A stretch of DNA of 33,170 nucleotides from Verrucomicrobiota bacterium (GTDB lineage Bacteria; Verrucomicrobiota; Verrucomicrobiia; Opitutales; Opitutaceae). The translations under genes and the position numbers were made by a program. This document shows positions 9,090-19,100 of this stretch, piece by piece. Under the pieces are notes generated by a model, which saw nothing but the letters and a program-made list of their open reading frames with translations, did not search any database and was not told the DNA's origin. Each line of letters opens with the position of its first letter. The first letter of the stretch is position 1. The DNA lies in assembly GCA_963205455.1 (NCBI GenBank), contig CAUJJL010000144.1:1-33170 (forward strand), written 5' to 3'.

Positions 9090-9134
9090 CCTCGGATCCT
9101 GGCCTGATTTGAATTCAACCGACCCGCAACTCTG

Positions 9135-10115
9135 ATGAAACCCGAAGAACCCCGTACAGCTTTTTCCATGACTTTGGGACGGTGGGCTGCCGCCGCAGGA
9201 CCGTTGGTTGGGTTGGTGTTGGTCTGCGTGCTTTTTGCAGCACTCCGGTTTGAGACTTTTGTCACCTGGGACAACGTCGCCATCATTCTCCAGCAGACGG
9301 CGGTCATCGGAATCGCATCCTTGGGTATGACCCTTGTCATCATTGCGGGGGGCATTGATTTGTCGGTTGGCTCCATCATCGCAGTTGGCACCGTGGTGAT
9401 CGCGCTTTGCCTGACGGCGGGAATGTCGCCTGGAATGGCGGCGCTGGTCGGAATCGGAGCCTCGGCCCTGTGCGGAGCTGTTTCGGGCGTGTTGATCACC
9501 CGGCTGAAGCTGCTGCCCTTTGTGGTTACCTTGGGGATGATGGGCGCATTGCGCGGTGCCGCGAAAGGCATGGCGGGGGAGCAGCCGATTTATCCGGATG
9601 AAACCTGGCTGAGTGCTTTCATGAGGCTCGGTGATGCGGGTTCGCTTCCGCTCGGTGTGTGGCTCATGCTGGTGCTGGCAGTGGCCGTGGCGGTCCTGCT
9701 GCGGCAGACCCGCTTCGGGCGCCATGTCTATGCGGTGGGATCAAACGAACTGACCGCCCGCCTCTGCGGGGTACCGGTCGAACGGGTCAAGGTGCTCGTG
9801 TATATCATTGGTGCCGCATTTGCGGGCATCGCCTCGGTGCTTCAATTCGGCTATCTGACCGGAGGAGATCCGACAACGACCGTCGGACTTGAACTGAATA
9901 TCATCGCGGCGGTGGTGATTGGTGGCGCGAGCCTGAACGGCGGGCAGGGCGGCGTGCTTGGAACCCTGGTCGGCGCGGTCATCATGAGTGTCGTCGCAAA
10001 CGGCTGCACCAAGCTCGGCCTGGCCAATTGGGTGCAGGAGATCGTCACCGGGGTCATCATTGTCGCGGCAGTCCTTCTCGATTCGCTGCGTCGGCGAACG
10101 TCACGCCAGGACTGA
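9135..10115 (+). CDS. Sugar ABC transporter permease, ribose-type (RbsC-like)
   Basis: Inner-membrane channel subunit of the BPD_transp_2 family; 326 aa with about eight to ten hydrophobic segments. Family marks are IIAGGIDLSVGSI near residues 72-84, TRFGRHVYAVGSNELTARLCGV (cytoplasmic loop, middle of the protein), and GGASLNGGQGGVLGTLVGA near the C-terminus. It completes the importer with the two upstream genes. The gene ends two bases from the stop of the convergent MgtC-like gene, so there is no room for a separate terminator. No sugar kinase or regulator sits in this operon, so the sugar's next enzymatic step must be encoded elsewhere. Confidence 0.94.
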   Translation: MKPEEPRTAFSMTLGRWAAAAGPLVGLVLVCVLFAALRFETFVTWDNVAIILQQTAVIGIASLGMTLVIIAGGIDLSVGSIIAVGTVVIALCLTAGMSPGMAALVGIGASALCGAVSGVLITRLKLLPFVVTLGMMGALRGAAKGMAGEQPIYPDETWLSAFMRLGDAGSLPLGVWLMLVLAVAVAVLLRQTRFGRHVYAVGSNELTARLCGVPVERVKVLVYIIGAAFAGIASVLQFGYLTGGDPTTTVGLELNIIAAVVIGGASLNGGQGGVLGTLVGAVIMSVVANGCTKLGLANWVQEIVTGVIIVAAVLLDSLRRRTSRQD

Positions 10116-10117
10116 AA

Positions 10118-10795
10118 CTACCGTATCTGAACCGTCACGACATCCGGTTCGGCAGCGAGCGATGCGGCAATCTCCTGGGGGGTGGGGTGGTTTCGCTCCC
10201 GGAATCGCAAATTGACCACGCTCGTCTGGGTTTCGTTGCGATTGTCGTGGGAGGTTTCGGTCAGCAAGGGCCGAAGTTTGAGCAGCCGAAGCTTGTCCAG
10301 AAGATCCTGGTGGATGGCGGCACCCCTTCGCGAGACCACCGTCAGGACAAAGTTCTGCTCAATGGGGATACGGGCTCCGAGGAATGGAAGACCATAGAGC
10401 GCCAGGGTGGCGACGAGAACGCTGCACATGCCCAGGAACATCTGGCCGCTGCCAAAGCAGAACCCGATGACGGTTGAAAACCACATCAATGCCGCGGTCG
10501 TGACGCCCTGGACCGTGGGTCCCTGGCGGATGATGACCCCCGCGCCCAGGAAACCCATGCCGGTGAGGATGCCCGCCCCGAGCCGTCCGGGGTCGGGGCG
10601 CCAGCCCTGGCCCGCATCGGTGACATGGTTGGTGTAATAGATGTCGGACAGAATCATGGCGATCGTTGCGGCCATGCAGACAAGAATGGTCGTGCGCAGG
10701 CCGGCTGCGCGGCCCCGGCGCTCACGTTCGAGACCAAGCAGGAGCCCAGCGAGAAGGGAGGCAACAATGCGCTGCAGGATTTCAGGGGTTTCCAT
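10118..10795 (-). CDS. MgtC/SapB family membrane protein
   Basis: A 225-aa protein of the MgtC/SapB family. The membrane part (about residues 10-140) carries the family core LLLGLERERRGRAAGLRTT and ILTGMGFLGAGVIIRQG followed by TTAALMWFSTVIGFCFGSG. The C-terminal ~80 residues are soluble and ACT-like in position, as in many MgtC proteins. MgtC family members are linked to growth at low magnesium and acid pH and to control of the ATP synthase in some bacteria; the function of non-pathogen members is poorly known. I chose the ATG at 10795 (METPEILQRIV) because the extra 24 residues from the longer frame look unrelated. The gene faces away from the repeat protein, with a shared 283-base upstream region. 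Confidence 0.88.
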   Translation of the reverse strand: METPEILQRIVASLLAGLLLGLERERRGRAAGLRTTILVCMAATIAMILSDIYYTNHVTDAGQGWRPDPGRLGAGILTGMGFLGAGVIIRQGPTVQGVTTAALMWFSTVIGFCFGSGQMFLGMCSVLVATLALYGLPFLGARIPIEQNFVLTVVSRRGAAIHQDLLDKLRLLKLRPLLTETSHDNRNETQTSVVNLRFRERNHPTPQEIAASLAAEPDVVTVQIR

Positions 10796-11078
10796 GGCAA
10801 AAAGGGCAGGAAAGCATGCCTTCCATGTTGCTGGGGCGGCTTCGGCACGCAAGCACTGCGATGCCATGCTTGGACGCGAATCGGCACGGCTTCTTTGGCA
10901 TGCAAGAAGGGGATCCGCTGGCGCGGATCTCCATTGGGCAAAAAAGGTGGCAAAAACTTCTAGTCAATCCCCTCCACCAAGAGTAGCGTCGGCGCCTGCT
11001 CGGTACCGCGCGGTTCGTCAACCAGCCCCTTCGCTGATTGCCGTGCGTGTTGTCGCTGTCAGTGGACCCAGACACAAA
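10796..11078. promoter_or_regulatory. Divergent intergenic region between mgtC-like gene and repeat-protein gene
   Basis: This 283-base region must hold the promoters of both genes. I see a 7-bp hairpin GATCCGC-TGGC-GCGGATC at 10912-10929 and A-rich runs at about 10940-10957. No clear -35/-10 pair stands out. The repeat-protein frame stays open through this region by chance, which is common at this GC content. Confidence 0.35.
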
Positions 11079-14000
11079 ATGAAACTCTGCAGATTCGCAG
11101 GCGGGTTTATTGCGGGATTATTCGGAATGGCTGTGGCACTCCAGGCCGCGCCCATTTCCTCGGGTGAGAACAAGGATGGCACGATCATCGCAGGCGGGAC
11201 CGAATCGTGGACATTCACGGTGGAAGTGAACCAGACAATCAATCTGGCCGTAGGCGAATTGACCGGCGGCACCGCCTTCAGTCCGAAGATTGCGCTTTAT
11301 GGACCGAACAATGCTCTCATCACATTCGACACGGGCGGAGCAAGCGCCCGCATCGCGGCGCATCGGGCAACGGTAGCAGGAACCTATACTGCCACCGTTT
11401 CCGGCAGCTCCGCAACCCAGGCGGGCACGTACCGGCTGTACTTCTTTCTAACGCCGGCTTCCTTTGTCGTGCCCACAGGTGACGAAGGCGGTGCGCTCGA
11501 ACTGGGTGCAAACAAACAAGGAACGATTGGCGTGGGTGATATTGATGCATGGACCGTGACGATGACGGCGGGGGAATCCGTCTATTTCAGGGTCGGCGAG
11601 GTTTCCGGAGGCAATGCCTTTAGTCCGTTGATCTATCTTTATGATCCAAACGGTGCACAGGTGACCTACGACTACGACACCGTGGATGCGCGAATCGCCC
11701 ACCGTGCGACAATTTCCGGAACTTATACGTTGATGGTAACCGGTTACAACGACGGAGACAATGGCACCTACATGCTGAACGCGTTCAAGAGTCCGGGGGC
11801 ATTTGTGGTGCCGCCGGCGGATGAAGGCGGGCCGCTTGTCTCCGGCCAGAATTACAACGGCACGATTTCCGTGGGTGATGTCGACGCATGGACGGTCACA
11901 GCCACTGCCGGTCAGTATTTGAATTTTCGCGTCGGTGAGGTGTCGGGTGGCAATGCCTTCTCACCTCTTATCCATCTGTATGGTCCGGATGGCGCGCTGG
12001 TAACTTACGATTATGATACCGTCGATTCCAGGATCAGTCATCGCACGACGCTCAGTGGCGTCTACACCCTGTTTGTTTCCGGATACAACGATGGCGACAA
12101 CGGCACCTATCGGCTGACCTATTCGAAGACACCGGATACACCGATTATTCCGGCGGGTGACGACGGAGGACCGCTCACCAACGGACAGAACTACGCAGGT
12201 TCCATTACCGTGGGCGATCTTGATTTCTGGACCGTCAATGCGACTGCCGGCCAGTACCTGAATTTTCGCGTGGGTGAAACCTCGGGTGGCACGGCCTTCT
12301 CCCCGTTGGTCCACCTGTTTGACCCCAGCGGTGCTCTGGTGACGTATGACTACGACACCGTCGACGCAAGGATCGCTCACCGCGCAAACCTGACAGGAAT
12401 TTATACTTTTGTTGTCTCAGGCTACAATGACGGTGATGCCGGCACGTATCGGCTGACCTACTACCAGGTGCCGAACATCCCGCTGGTTCCTGCAGGGGAT
12501 GAAGGAGGTCCGCTTACCAATGGCCTGAATCACGTGGGAAACATCACGGTTGGCGACATGGACGCCTGGACTGTCAACGCGTATGTCAATGACTACCTCT
12601 ATTTCCGCGTCGGCGAAGCATCGGGAGGCACCGCCTTTAGTCCGCTGCTCCATGTTTTCGATCCGAATGGTGCCTTGGTCACTTACGACTATGACACCGT
12701 TGATTCCCGCATAGGTTTTCGCTGCAACCTGGCGGGCACCTATACAGCGATCGTAAGCGGATACAACGATGGTGATGCGGGCACGTACAACTTTCATTTC
12801 GTTCGAACTCCAACCACTCCACTTCAGGTGCCTGCTGGAGATGAAGGAGGAAAGATTGGGAGTACGGCGGGGGTAGACGGCACGATCACCCTGGGTGATG
12901 CCGATGCCTATGTTGTCCTAGGCACTGCGGGAACAACCATCAATGTAACCGCCACCGAGTTGTCGGGAGGAAATGCATTCACGCCGGCCGTCGCCATCTT
13001 CGACACCGGAGGCAATGTCGTTAGAAACGTGGCCAATGGTACGGCTGCTACAACCTCCTATCCGGTCACGACAACTGGCCTGCACGTGATCCTGATCACG
13101 GGCTACAACGATGGTGATGCCGGCACCTATAGGCTCGTGATATCCGGTGCGTCAGCACCCGTGCTTCCCTCGGTCCCGGTGCCGCCCGCGTCGCAAGGCG
13201 TTCCCCTCGGAGGAAACGTCACGTTGAGCCCAACCGTGGCGGGCTCGGGTCCTTTTGCGTACCAATGGAAACGCAACGGAATCGAAATCCCCGGGGCGCA
13301 GAGTTCCACTTACACACTCACCAATGTGCAGTCGGCCAGCGCGGGAATTTACAGCCTGGTGGTCTATACGGAGGCTGGCACCACGGAGAGCGCCGGGGCG
13401 ATTGTGGCTCCGGAAATTACCACGAAGGTCACGGGAACGGCCTATGAATTTGCCGGCGACATCCATCATCCGAACGGAAACGTCTATGATCAGCTTTTGA
13501 TCACGGGCACCGCCGCGACCTATACGTCCGACCCCGGGCAGATCGTGCGGGCATCCTTCCTCGATCTCAACGATGACATCGTCCAACTCGAATTCAGCGG
13601 TCCGGGATCCGTAACGGTTCAGATGGCTGGCGCCACCGGACCCGCGACTCCGGTGAAGTACAACCAGCCCACGGTTCAGTACATGCGCGGACAGGTCAGC
13701 ATCTATCTCGTGGGTGCGACGGAGAACACCAATCTCGGCATCTACACGGTGGGAGTCATGACCAATCCCAATCCGGCGCTCTATGTTACGGGTGCAACCT
13801 ACGATGGATTTGCCGACCTGGGATTGATCGCGATCCAGAGTCCAACCGGACGATTCAGCGGCGTACGGGTGGGGAGCACGGAGCTCTTCGGCGACACGGG
13901 GTATACGGGAATCTATGCACCTGGGGTGAGGTTTGCAGGACCGCTTAACCTTCACAATGTATCGGCCAATGGAACCGCAGCACCGTTCCTGCTGACGGGG

Positions 14001-14204
14001 CCCATCGATACCGGACGCATCTCCATCACGGGAGGAGATCTCTATCAGCCCAATGGACAGGGGATCAGCTTCGGCGATGCCTCCGACGTGTACATGGTTG
14101 CCGGGACCAGCTCCCACGGCGTTCCCGCCCCCGCACAAGCCAACCGCGGGGTGCTGATGCGGAACGGAGTGAATGTCACGAGCCAGGTCATCCACAATCC
14201 CTAG
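11079..14204 (+). CDS. Secreted repeat protein: six PPC-like repeats, Ig-like domain, unassigned C-terminal domain
   Basis: A 1,041-aa exported protein. Residues 1-22 form a signal peptide ending in ALQAA. Six tandem repeats follow (about 23-130, 131-243, 244-356, 357-469, 470-583 and 584-690), each with a GxITVGDxDAWTV strand, VGExSGGxAFSP, YDYDTVDxRI and a closing GYNDGDAGTYRL. This resembles bacterial pre-peptidase C-terminal (PPC) beta-sandwich domains, and the Asp/Asn-rich turns may bind calcium (inference). An Ig-like domain lies at about 694-777 (YQWKRNGIEI, AGIYSLVV). The last ~260 residues are a repetitive-looking beta-rich region ending in VTSQVIHNP, with no PEP-CTERM or LPXTG anchor. 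No catalytic motif is visible, so a surface or adhesion role is a guess. I start at the ATG directly before the signal peptide. Confidence 0.8.
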   Translation: MKLCRFAGGFIAGLFGMAVALQAAPISSGENKDGTIIAGGTESWTFTVEVNQTINLAVGELTGGTAFSPKIALYGPNNALITFDTGGASARIAAHRATVAGTYTATVSGSSATQAGTYRLYFFLTPASFVVPTGDEGGALELGANKQGTIGVGDIDAWTVTMTAGESVYFRVGEVSGGNAFSPLIYLYDPNGAQVTYDYDTVDARIAHRATISGTYTLMVTGYNDGDNGTYMLNAFKSPGAFVVPPADEGGPLVSGQNYNGTISVGDVDAWTVTATAGQYLNFRVGEVSGGNAFSPLIHLYGPDGALVTYDYDTVDSRISHRTTLSGVYTLFVSGYNDGDNGTYRLTYSKTPDTPIIPAGDDGGPLTNGQNYAGSITVGDLDFWTVNATAGQYLNFRVGETSGGTAFSPLVHLFDPSGALVTYDYDTVDARIAHRANLTGIYTFVVSGYNDGDAGTYRLTYYQVPNIPLVPAGDEGGPLTNGLNHVGNITVGDMDAWTVNAYVNDYLYFRVGEASGGTAFSPLLHVFDPNGALVTYDYDTVDSRIGFRCNLAGTYTAIVSGYNDGDAGTYNFHFVRTPTTPLQVPAGDEGGKIGSTAGVDGTITLGDADAYVVLGTAGTTINVTATELSGGNAFTPAVAIFDTGGNVVRNVANGTAATTSYPVTTTGLHVILITGYNDGDAGTYRLVISGASAPVLPSVPVPPASQGVPLGGNVTLSPTVAGSGPFAYQWKRNGIEIPGAQSSTYTLTNVQSASAGIYSLVVYTEAGTTESAGAIVAPEITTKVTGTAYEFAGDIHHPNGNVYDQLLITGTAATYTSDPGQIVRASFLDLNDDIVQLEFSGPGSVTVQMAGATGPATPVKYNQPTVQYMRGQVSIYLVGATENTNLGIYTVGVMTNPNPALYVTGATYDGFADLGLIAIQSPTGRFSGVRVGSTELFGDTGYTGIYAPGVRFAGPLNLHNVSANGTAAPFLLTGPIDTGRISITGGDLYQPNGQGISFGDASDVYMVAGTSSHGVPAPAQANRGVLMRNGVNVTSQVIHNP
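11145..13155 (+). repeat. Six tandem ~339-bp in-gene repeats
   Basis: Aligning the GVGD/TVGD codons gives positions near 11190, 11532, 11871, 12210, 12549 and 12891, i.e. steps of 342, 339, 339, 339 and 342 bases. Units two to five are the most alike in protein and DNA; unit one lacks the YDYDTVD motif and unit six is the most diverged. The near-constant period points to growth by duplication of one 113-codon unit. Confidence 0.88.
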
Positions 14205-14223
14205 GACCTTGAGGATGCGCACG

Positions 14224-14252
14224 GTGCGAACCGCAGTCGACGCGGTTCGCAC
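14224..14252. terminator. Strong hairpin between convergent genes (repeat protein and ilvA)
   Basis: GTGCGAACCGC and GCGGTTCGCAC form a perfect 11-bp GC-rich stem with a 7-base loop (AGTCGAC). It starts 20 bases after the repeat-protein stop and lies between convergent stops, so it could end transcripts from both sides. No T-run follows on either strand, so rho-independent termination is likely but not certain. Confidence 0.6.
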
Positions 14253-14318
14253 ACCGGCATGCCTGGGCCCAGCTGCAGCGTGGGCATAAGGATTGCTGAC
14301 CGCTCGGGACAGTCCCGC

Positions 14319-15824
14319 TTACAGGAAAATCTTATAGGCGGGATTGTCTGTCTCGTCCCAGTTCCGATAACCGAGGTCTTTAAGAAAGCGCATCAGCTTC
14401 CTGCCTGAGCCGGGAAGGACCTGCAGCCCGACAAGCACCCGGGCGTAGTCCGCGCCATGGTTCCGATAGTGAAAGAGGCTGATGTTCCAGTCGGCCGGCA
14501 TCGATGACAGGAATCGCACGAGCGCACCAGGTCGCTCCGGAAATTCAAACCGGAAGAGCCGCTCGTGTTGGGCGAGCCCGGAGCGACCGCCGACCAGATG
14601 GCGCAGGTGGAGCTTCGCCATTTCGTTGTTCGTGAGGTCCAGCGTCCTGAATCCCTGCCGGGTGAGGTGCGCGGCCAGCCTTCCTCCTTCGGAGCGATTG
14701 CTCACCTGCACGCCGACAAAGATATGTGCCCTGCGGGCGTCCGCGATCCGGTAGTTGAATTCCGTGACATTGCGTCTCCCCAGCTTCTCACAAAAGCGCT
14801 TCAGGCTGCCTGGGGCTTCGGGAATCGTGACAGCCAGAAGCGCTTCGCGGTGTTCGCCGAGTTCGGCGCTCTCGGAGATGAAGCGGAGGCGGTCGAAGTT
14901 GAGGTTCGCTCCCGAGGCCACCGCTACGAGCACCTTGCCTTGGAGGCGCCGCTTTTCGACATAGGCTTTGGCTCCGGCGACCGCGAGTGCGCCCGCGGGC
15001 TCCAGCACGGCGCGGGTATCCTCAAAGACATCCTTGATGGCGGCACAGATGTCGTCGGTATCCACGGACACAATGTCATCGAGGTACCTTTGGCAGAGCC
15101 GGAAGGTTTCGCGTCCCACCTGTCTGACGGCGACCCCATCAGCAAAGAGACCCACATGCGCCAGTTTGAGCCTGCGGCCGACCTGGAGTGATTGCTGCAT
15201 CGCGTTGGAATCCGAGGGCTCGACGCCGATCACCCGTACCTCCGGTCGCACGCGTTTGACGTAGCTGGCGATGCCTGCGGCAAGGCCTCCTCCGCCGATG
15301 GGCACAAAAATGGCATGCAGCGGTCCCTGCTGCTGCTGCAGGATTTCCATTCCAATGGTGCCCTGGCCGGCAATCACCCCAGGATCATCAAAGGGATGCA
15401 CCAAGGTCAGACCCTCGCGTTTACGCAACCTCTGCGCCTCGGCATTGGCCTCGTCGAACGTGTCGCCGTGCAGGATGACCTCCGCTCCTCGCGTGCGCAC
15501 GGCATGGACTTTGACGAGCGGTGTGGTGACGGGCATGACCACGACCGCCCGGGCTCCGAGGCGTTTCGCCGCAAGCGCGACGCCCTGGGCATGATTGCCG
15601 GCAGAGGCGCAGATCACCCCACGCGCGAGGGCGGCGGGCGCCAGGCGGGCCATCCGGTTGTACGCGCCGCGCAGCTTGAAGGAAAAGACGCTCTGCAGGT
15701 CCTCGCGTTTCAGGAGCAGTGTATTGTTGAGACGCGCGGAAAGCGCAGGCGCCTTGTCCAGAGGCGATTTGAGAGCGACATCGTAGACGCGCGCTTTGAG
15801 AATTTCAGACAGATAGTCGGTCAT
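14319..15824 (-). CDS. ilvA: Threonine ammonia-lyase, biosynthetic (long form)
   Basis: PLP enzyme that deaminates L-threonine to 2-oxobutanoate, the first step of isoleucine synthesis; cytoplasmic. The PLP lysine is K50 in FSFKLRGAYNRM, and the phosphate-binding loop IGGGGLAAG lies near residue 177. At 501 aa, with two ACT-like regulatory regions after about residue 330 (LLAVTIPEAPGSLKRFCEKL and RLFRFEFPERPGALVRFLSS), it is the long biosynthetic form that is feedback-controlled by isoleucine, not the short catabolic form. Length and order match E. coli IlvA (514 aa). The ATG at 15824 aligns with the family start. No other branched-chain amino acid genes are nearby, and no leader peptide with Ile/Val/Leu codons is obvious upstream. 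Confidence 0.96.
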   Translation of the reverse strand: MTDYLSEILKARVYDVALKSPLDKAPALSARLNNTLLLKREDLQSVFSFKLRGAYNRMARLAPAALARGVICASAGNHAQGVALAAKRLGARAVVVMPVTTPLVKVHAVRTRGAEVILHGDTFDEANAEAQRLRKREGLTLVHPFDDPGVIAGQGTIGMEILQQQQGPLHAIFVPIGGGGLAAGIASYVKRVRPEVRVIGVEPSDSNAMQQSLQVGRRLKLAHVGLFADGVAVRQVGRETFRLCQRYLDDIVSVDTDDICAAIKDVFEDTRAVLEPAGALAVAGAKAYVEKRRLQGKVLVAVASGANLNFDRLRFISESAELGEHREALLAVTIPEAPGSLKRFCEKLGRRNVTEFNYRIADARRAHIFVGVQVSNRSEGGRLAAHLTRQGFRTLDLTNNEMAKLHLRHLVGGRSGLAQHERLFRFEFPERPGALVRFLSSMPADWNISLFHYRNHGADYARVLVGLQVLPGSGRKLMRFLKDLGYRNWDETDNPAYKIFL

Positions 15825-16183
15825 GTTGACGGAGAGGGTACCCCCAAAGCAGGGGTGGTGTCAGCAACGGAACGCGACGCAGTCCTCCAAGGAGACGAAT
15901 GGATCGCGACCGAGGTTGGAGGGTATTCGTGATGTTCGGCTGCCCGGGATGAAGACATGTGTCAGCCGGGCATGCGGATTCATCTCGACAACCGAATGAG
16001 GGACGGAGTGCGCTAATGTTAGACCAATTGCTCCTTTGATTTCATCCTTATGCCGCTGTTGGCTGTCGGCACCTCAACCTCATCCGGCCTTTCTCCCCGA
16101 GACCGATCACCCATGGAGCAATCCACCGCCTCGTTCACGCGCCCGCACACGGGCTCCACCCTCCACACCGCATCACCCCGCAT
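15825..16183. promoter_or_regulatory. Divergent intergenic region between ilvA and TonB receptor
   Basis: A 359-base region with no supported gene. It must carry promoters for ilvA (minus) and the receptor (plus). It holds an inverted repeat TGCCCGG / CCGGGCA at 15941-15947 and 15966-15972, with GACATGTGTC nested inside, that could fold as one compact stem-loop. TAATGT at 16014-16019 is a possible -10 for the receptor without a convincing -35. A 24-codon frame (16113-16187) overlaps the receptor ATG by four bases but has no other support. Confidence 0.35.
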
Positions 16184-19100
16184 ATGAAAAGAGCAACGCG
16201 TTCGTTGACCGCACTCGCCCTGCTGGCCGCTGCATGGCCGTCACTTGCCCAAACCGTGCCTCCTGCCGGAGACACTGCCACCTCCAATGCCCAGCGGTCC
16301 GGTCTGCGGACCGGAGACCTCGAAACGCGATCAGAGGAGACCTCCGCTGCGGATGAAGTCGTCCGGTTGACCCCGTTCGAGGTGAGTGCCACCGCGGATC
16401 GCGGATACGTTGCCACGGAAACGCTTGCCGGCACCCGGATACGCACGAACCTTGCCGACGTCGGTTCCGCAATCTCCGTCTACACCAAGGAGTTTCTGGC
16501 TGACATCGGTGCCACCGGAAATACGACCCTACTGCAGTACACCACCAATGCGGAGGTTGGCGGGGTGAGTTCGACCTATGCGGGTCTGGGCAACGGCACA
16601 AGCGTCGATGAATCGGGCACCCTGGCGTCACCCTCCTCGAACAATCGCGTGCGCGGATTGAGTGCCGCGGACAACGCCCGCGATTTCTTCGTTTCGGACA
16701 TACCATGGGATGGATTCAACATCGATCGCGTCGACATTCAGCGCGGACCCAACTCCATTCTCTTTGGCCTGGGCAAGCCGGCCGGCATCATCAACGCGTC
16801 GCTGCGAAACGCCGAACTTCGCGACAGGAACAGTGCGGAGATCCGGCTTGACGCCCATGGCAGCCAGCGGGCGACGCTGGATATCAACAAGGAACTGGTC
16901 GACAAGACACTGGCGATCCGCCTCATCGGATTATGGGACCACGAGAAGTTCCAGCAGGAACGCGCCTTTGAGGACGATGAACGCGTTTATGGTGCGATCC
17001 GGTTCGATCCGCGCCTCTTCAACCGGGGTGATTTTCACACCAGCGTGCGGGCGAAATTTGAGCATGGCGACATCGACGCCAACCGGCCGCGCACGGTGCC
17101 CCCGAACGATCACATCACCCCCTGGTTTCTGCCGAAATCGGGCGCGATACCCGGCATGGGGAAGCTCCTGCTTCAGAACAGCTACATGGCTGAGCGCGAG
17201 GACACGCCCGCGGTCGGCGGCGACGGCATGGGGCAGCTTCGCCCTGCCGACCCGGAGTACAATGCCTGGATCGCCCGTCGCGGCAACGACCAGCAGCCCT
17301 ACTACTTCATCGATGGCACGACCAACCAACTCTACACGATTTACGGAGGCTACATGAACAAGGGATCGCTCAACCCCGACGGCACGGTCCGCGCCAACAA
17401 TGGTGCGATCATCGGACGGCGTTATTCGGCGGTTTTCTACGGCGTGAATGGACTCCCGGCCTATGCCACACAGGCCAAACTGCCAGGTTACCAATACGGG
17501 CAATACCGCGAAACAACCCTCACCGATCCGTCGATCTTCAACTTCTACGACACGCTCATCGATGGACCAAACAAGTGGGAAAAGGAGAAGTGGAACTCCT
17601 ACAATGTCTCGTTTTCCCAGACAGGCTGGAGCGATCGCGTCGGTCTTGAGCTGACCTATGACAAGCAGGAGTATCGGAGGGCCAATGAAAATCTCTTCGG
17701 CGCACCCACCATCGATATCGACATCCTGCAGAACTTCCAGGACCTGAAGGCGAATCCCAATGTTGGCCGGCCTTACGTGCAGGGAAGCGGCGGCGGGCGC
17801 TCCTATGAGAGCGATCGCGAGGTTGTCCGTGGTGCGATCTTCGGTGAATTCCGCTCGAAGGACGTGTTCCGCAACGAATTTCTCAGCAAGCTGATTGGAG
17901 TGCACCGGTTCAATGGGGTCTACAGCGCCGAAAAGTACGCGTCCGAGAATCGCACCTGGAACCTCTATGCCACGAGCCCCGCGTTCGACACGTACACGGG
18001 TGTTCCGCTGCCCTTCAATGATCGGCCACCGATTTCGATGATCTACCTCGGTTCGTCGCTGGCTGCGAAGAATGCCGCCTCCGACGCAAACATCCCGGGA
18101 ATCAGCACGCCCATTGTGCTCAATGACGGCGCCCTCTACCACTTCAGTTCCCAATGGAACGCCCTCAGCACAGTCTCGCCCGGTGCGGCATGGACGGTAC
18201 CCGCATCGCTTGTCAACGTCTACGGCACCGATGCCTATACGCAGGCTTCAAATCCCGCGAACTATGTCGGTTGGAACACCAACTACTATCTCGACATCCT
18301 TCGTCATGCCGATGGCGACGAGAGCCTGACGACAAACGCTGCCAAGGCTCTCAGAAAGACCCGCTCCTACGCCGGCACATGGCAGAGCTACTGGTGGAAC
18401 GGTGCGCTGGTTGGAACGCTTGGCTGGCGTTATGACGTCGTGCGCGGCAAGGATGTGACGGCACCGGTGACGACTCTGCGCAATACGCTCAACCTGAGTC
18501 CGTCCATCTATTCGCTGCCGTCGACGTATGCCAGCGAGCTCAAGAGCCATTCCCTCAGCAAGGGAGCCGTTCTTCACATCAACAAGCTCTTCAGCAGAGA
18601 TCCGCTGCCGATCAATGTCAGTGTCTCCTACAACACCTCGGACAACTTCGAGATCGCGGGCACCCGGCGCAACCTCTACGGCGACGTGCTCGGCAATCCT
18701 ACCGGAAAAACAGAGGACTATGGCGTCCTGCTGTCGACAAAGGATGGCAAGTACTCCTTCCGCGCAGTCAAATACGAGGCCTCCGTCAAGGATTCGGCGA
18801 CGCAGATGAGCAATCTCAGCATGTTCGGCGACATCATCAGCTACGGTCTGCGGTGGAGAAATGTGATGTTGTACAATCTCAATGCCTACACGCTGGATAC
18901 CGCCAATGGTTCCAACGAATGGCGCTACAACTTCGACCCCGACACGGCCAAGGGAGAAACCCAGGAGCAGGCGACTGCCAGGGAAAATGCATCGATCGCC
19001 GCGTGGAACGACATCCAGGCGCACATGCCCGCCAAGTTCTACCAGTTCTGGGGGTTCACGCCTCCCACCAACCTGAGCAATCCGGACCCTGCCCAGGTCC

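Noticed and set aside
6671..10115. Assigning the ABC importer to xylose or ribose specifically
   Set aside because: Binding-protein specificity cannot be read from these residues, and no kinase, isomerase or regulator sits beside it.
10641..11078. In-frame 146-codon extension upstream of the repeat protein's ATG
   Set aside because: It is Arg-rich, lacks any family look, overlaps the opposite-strand mgtC-like gene and would place the clear signal peptide inside the protein.
14305..14317. CGGGACAGTCCCG palindrome just after the ilvA stop as terminator
   Set aside because: Full pairing would leave a one-base loop; the usable stem is only four base pairs, and the 11-bp hairpin at 14224-14252 is a better candidate.
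16113..16187. 24-codon frame overlapping the TonB receptor start by four bases (ATGA), a possible leader peptide
   Set aside because: No ribosome-binding site, no attenuator-like codon pattern and no homologue in view; overlap of this kind is expected by chance in GC-rich DNA.
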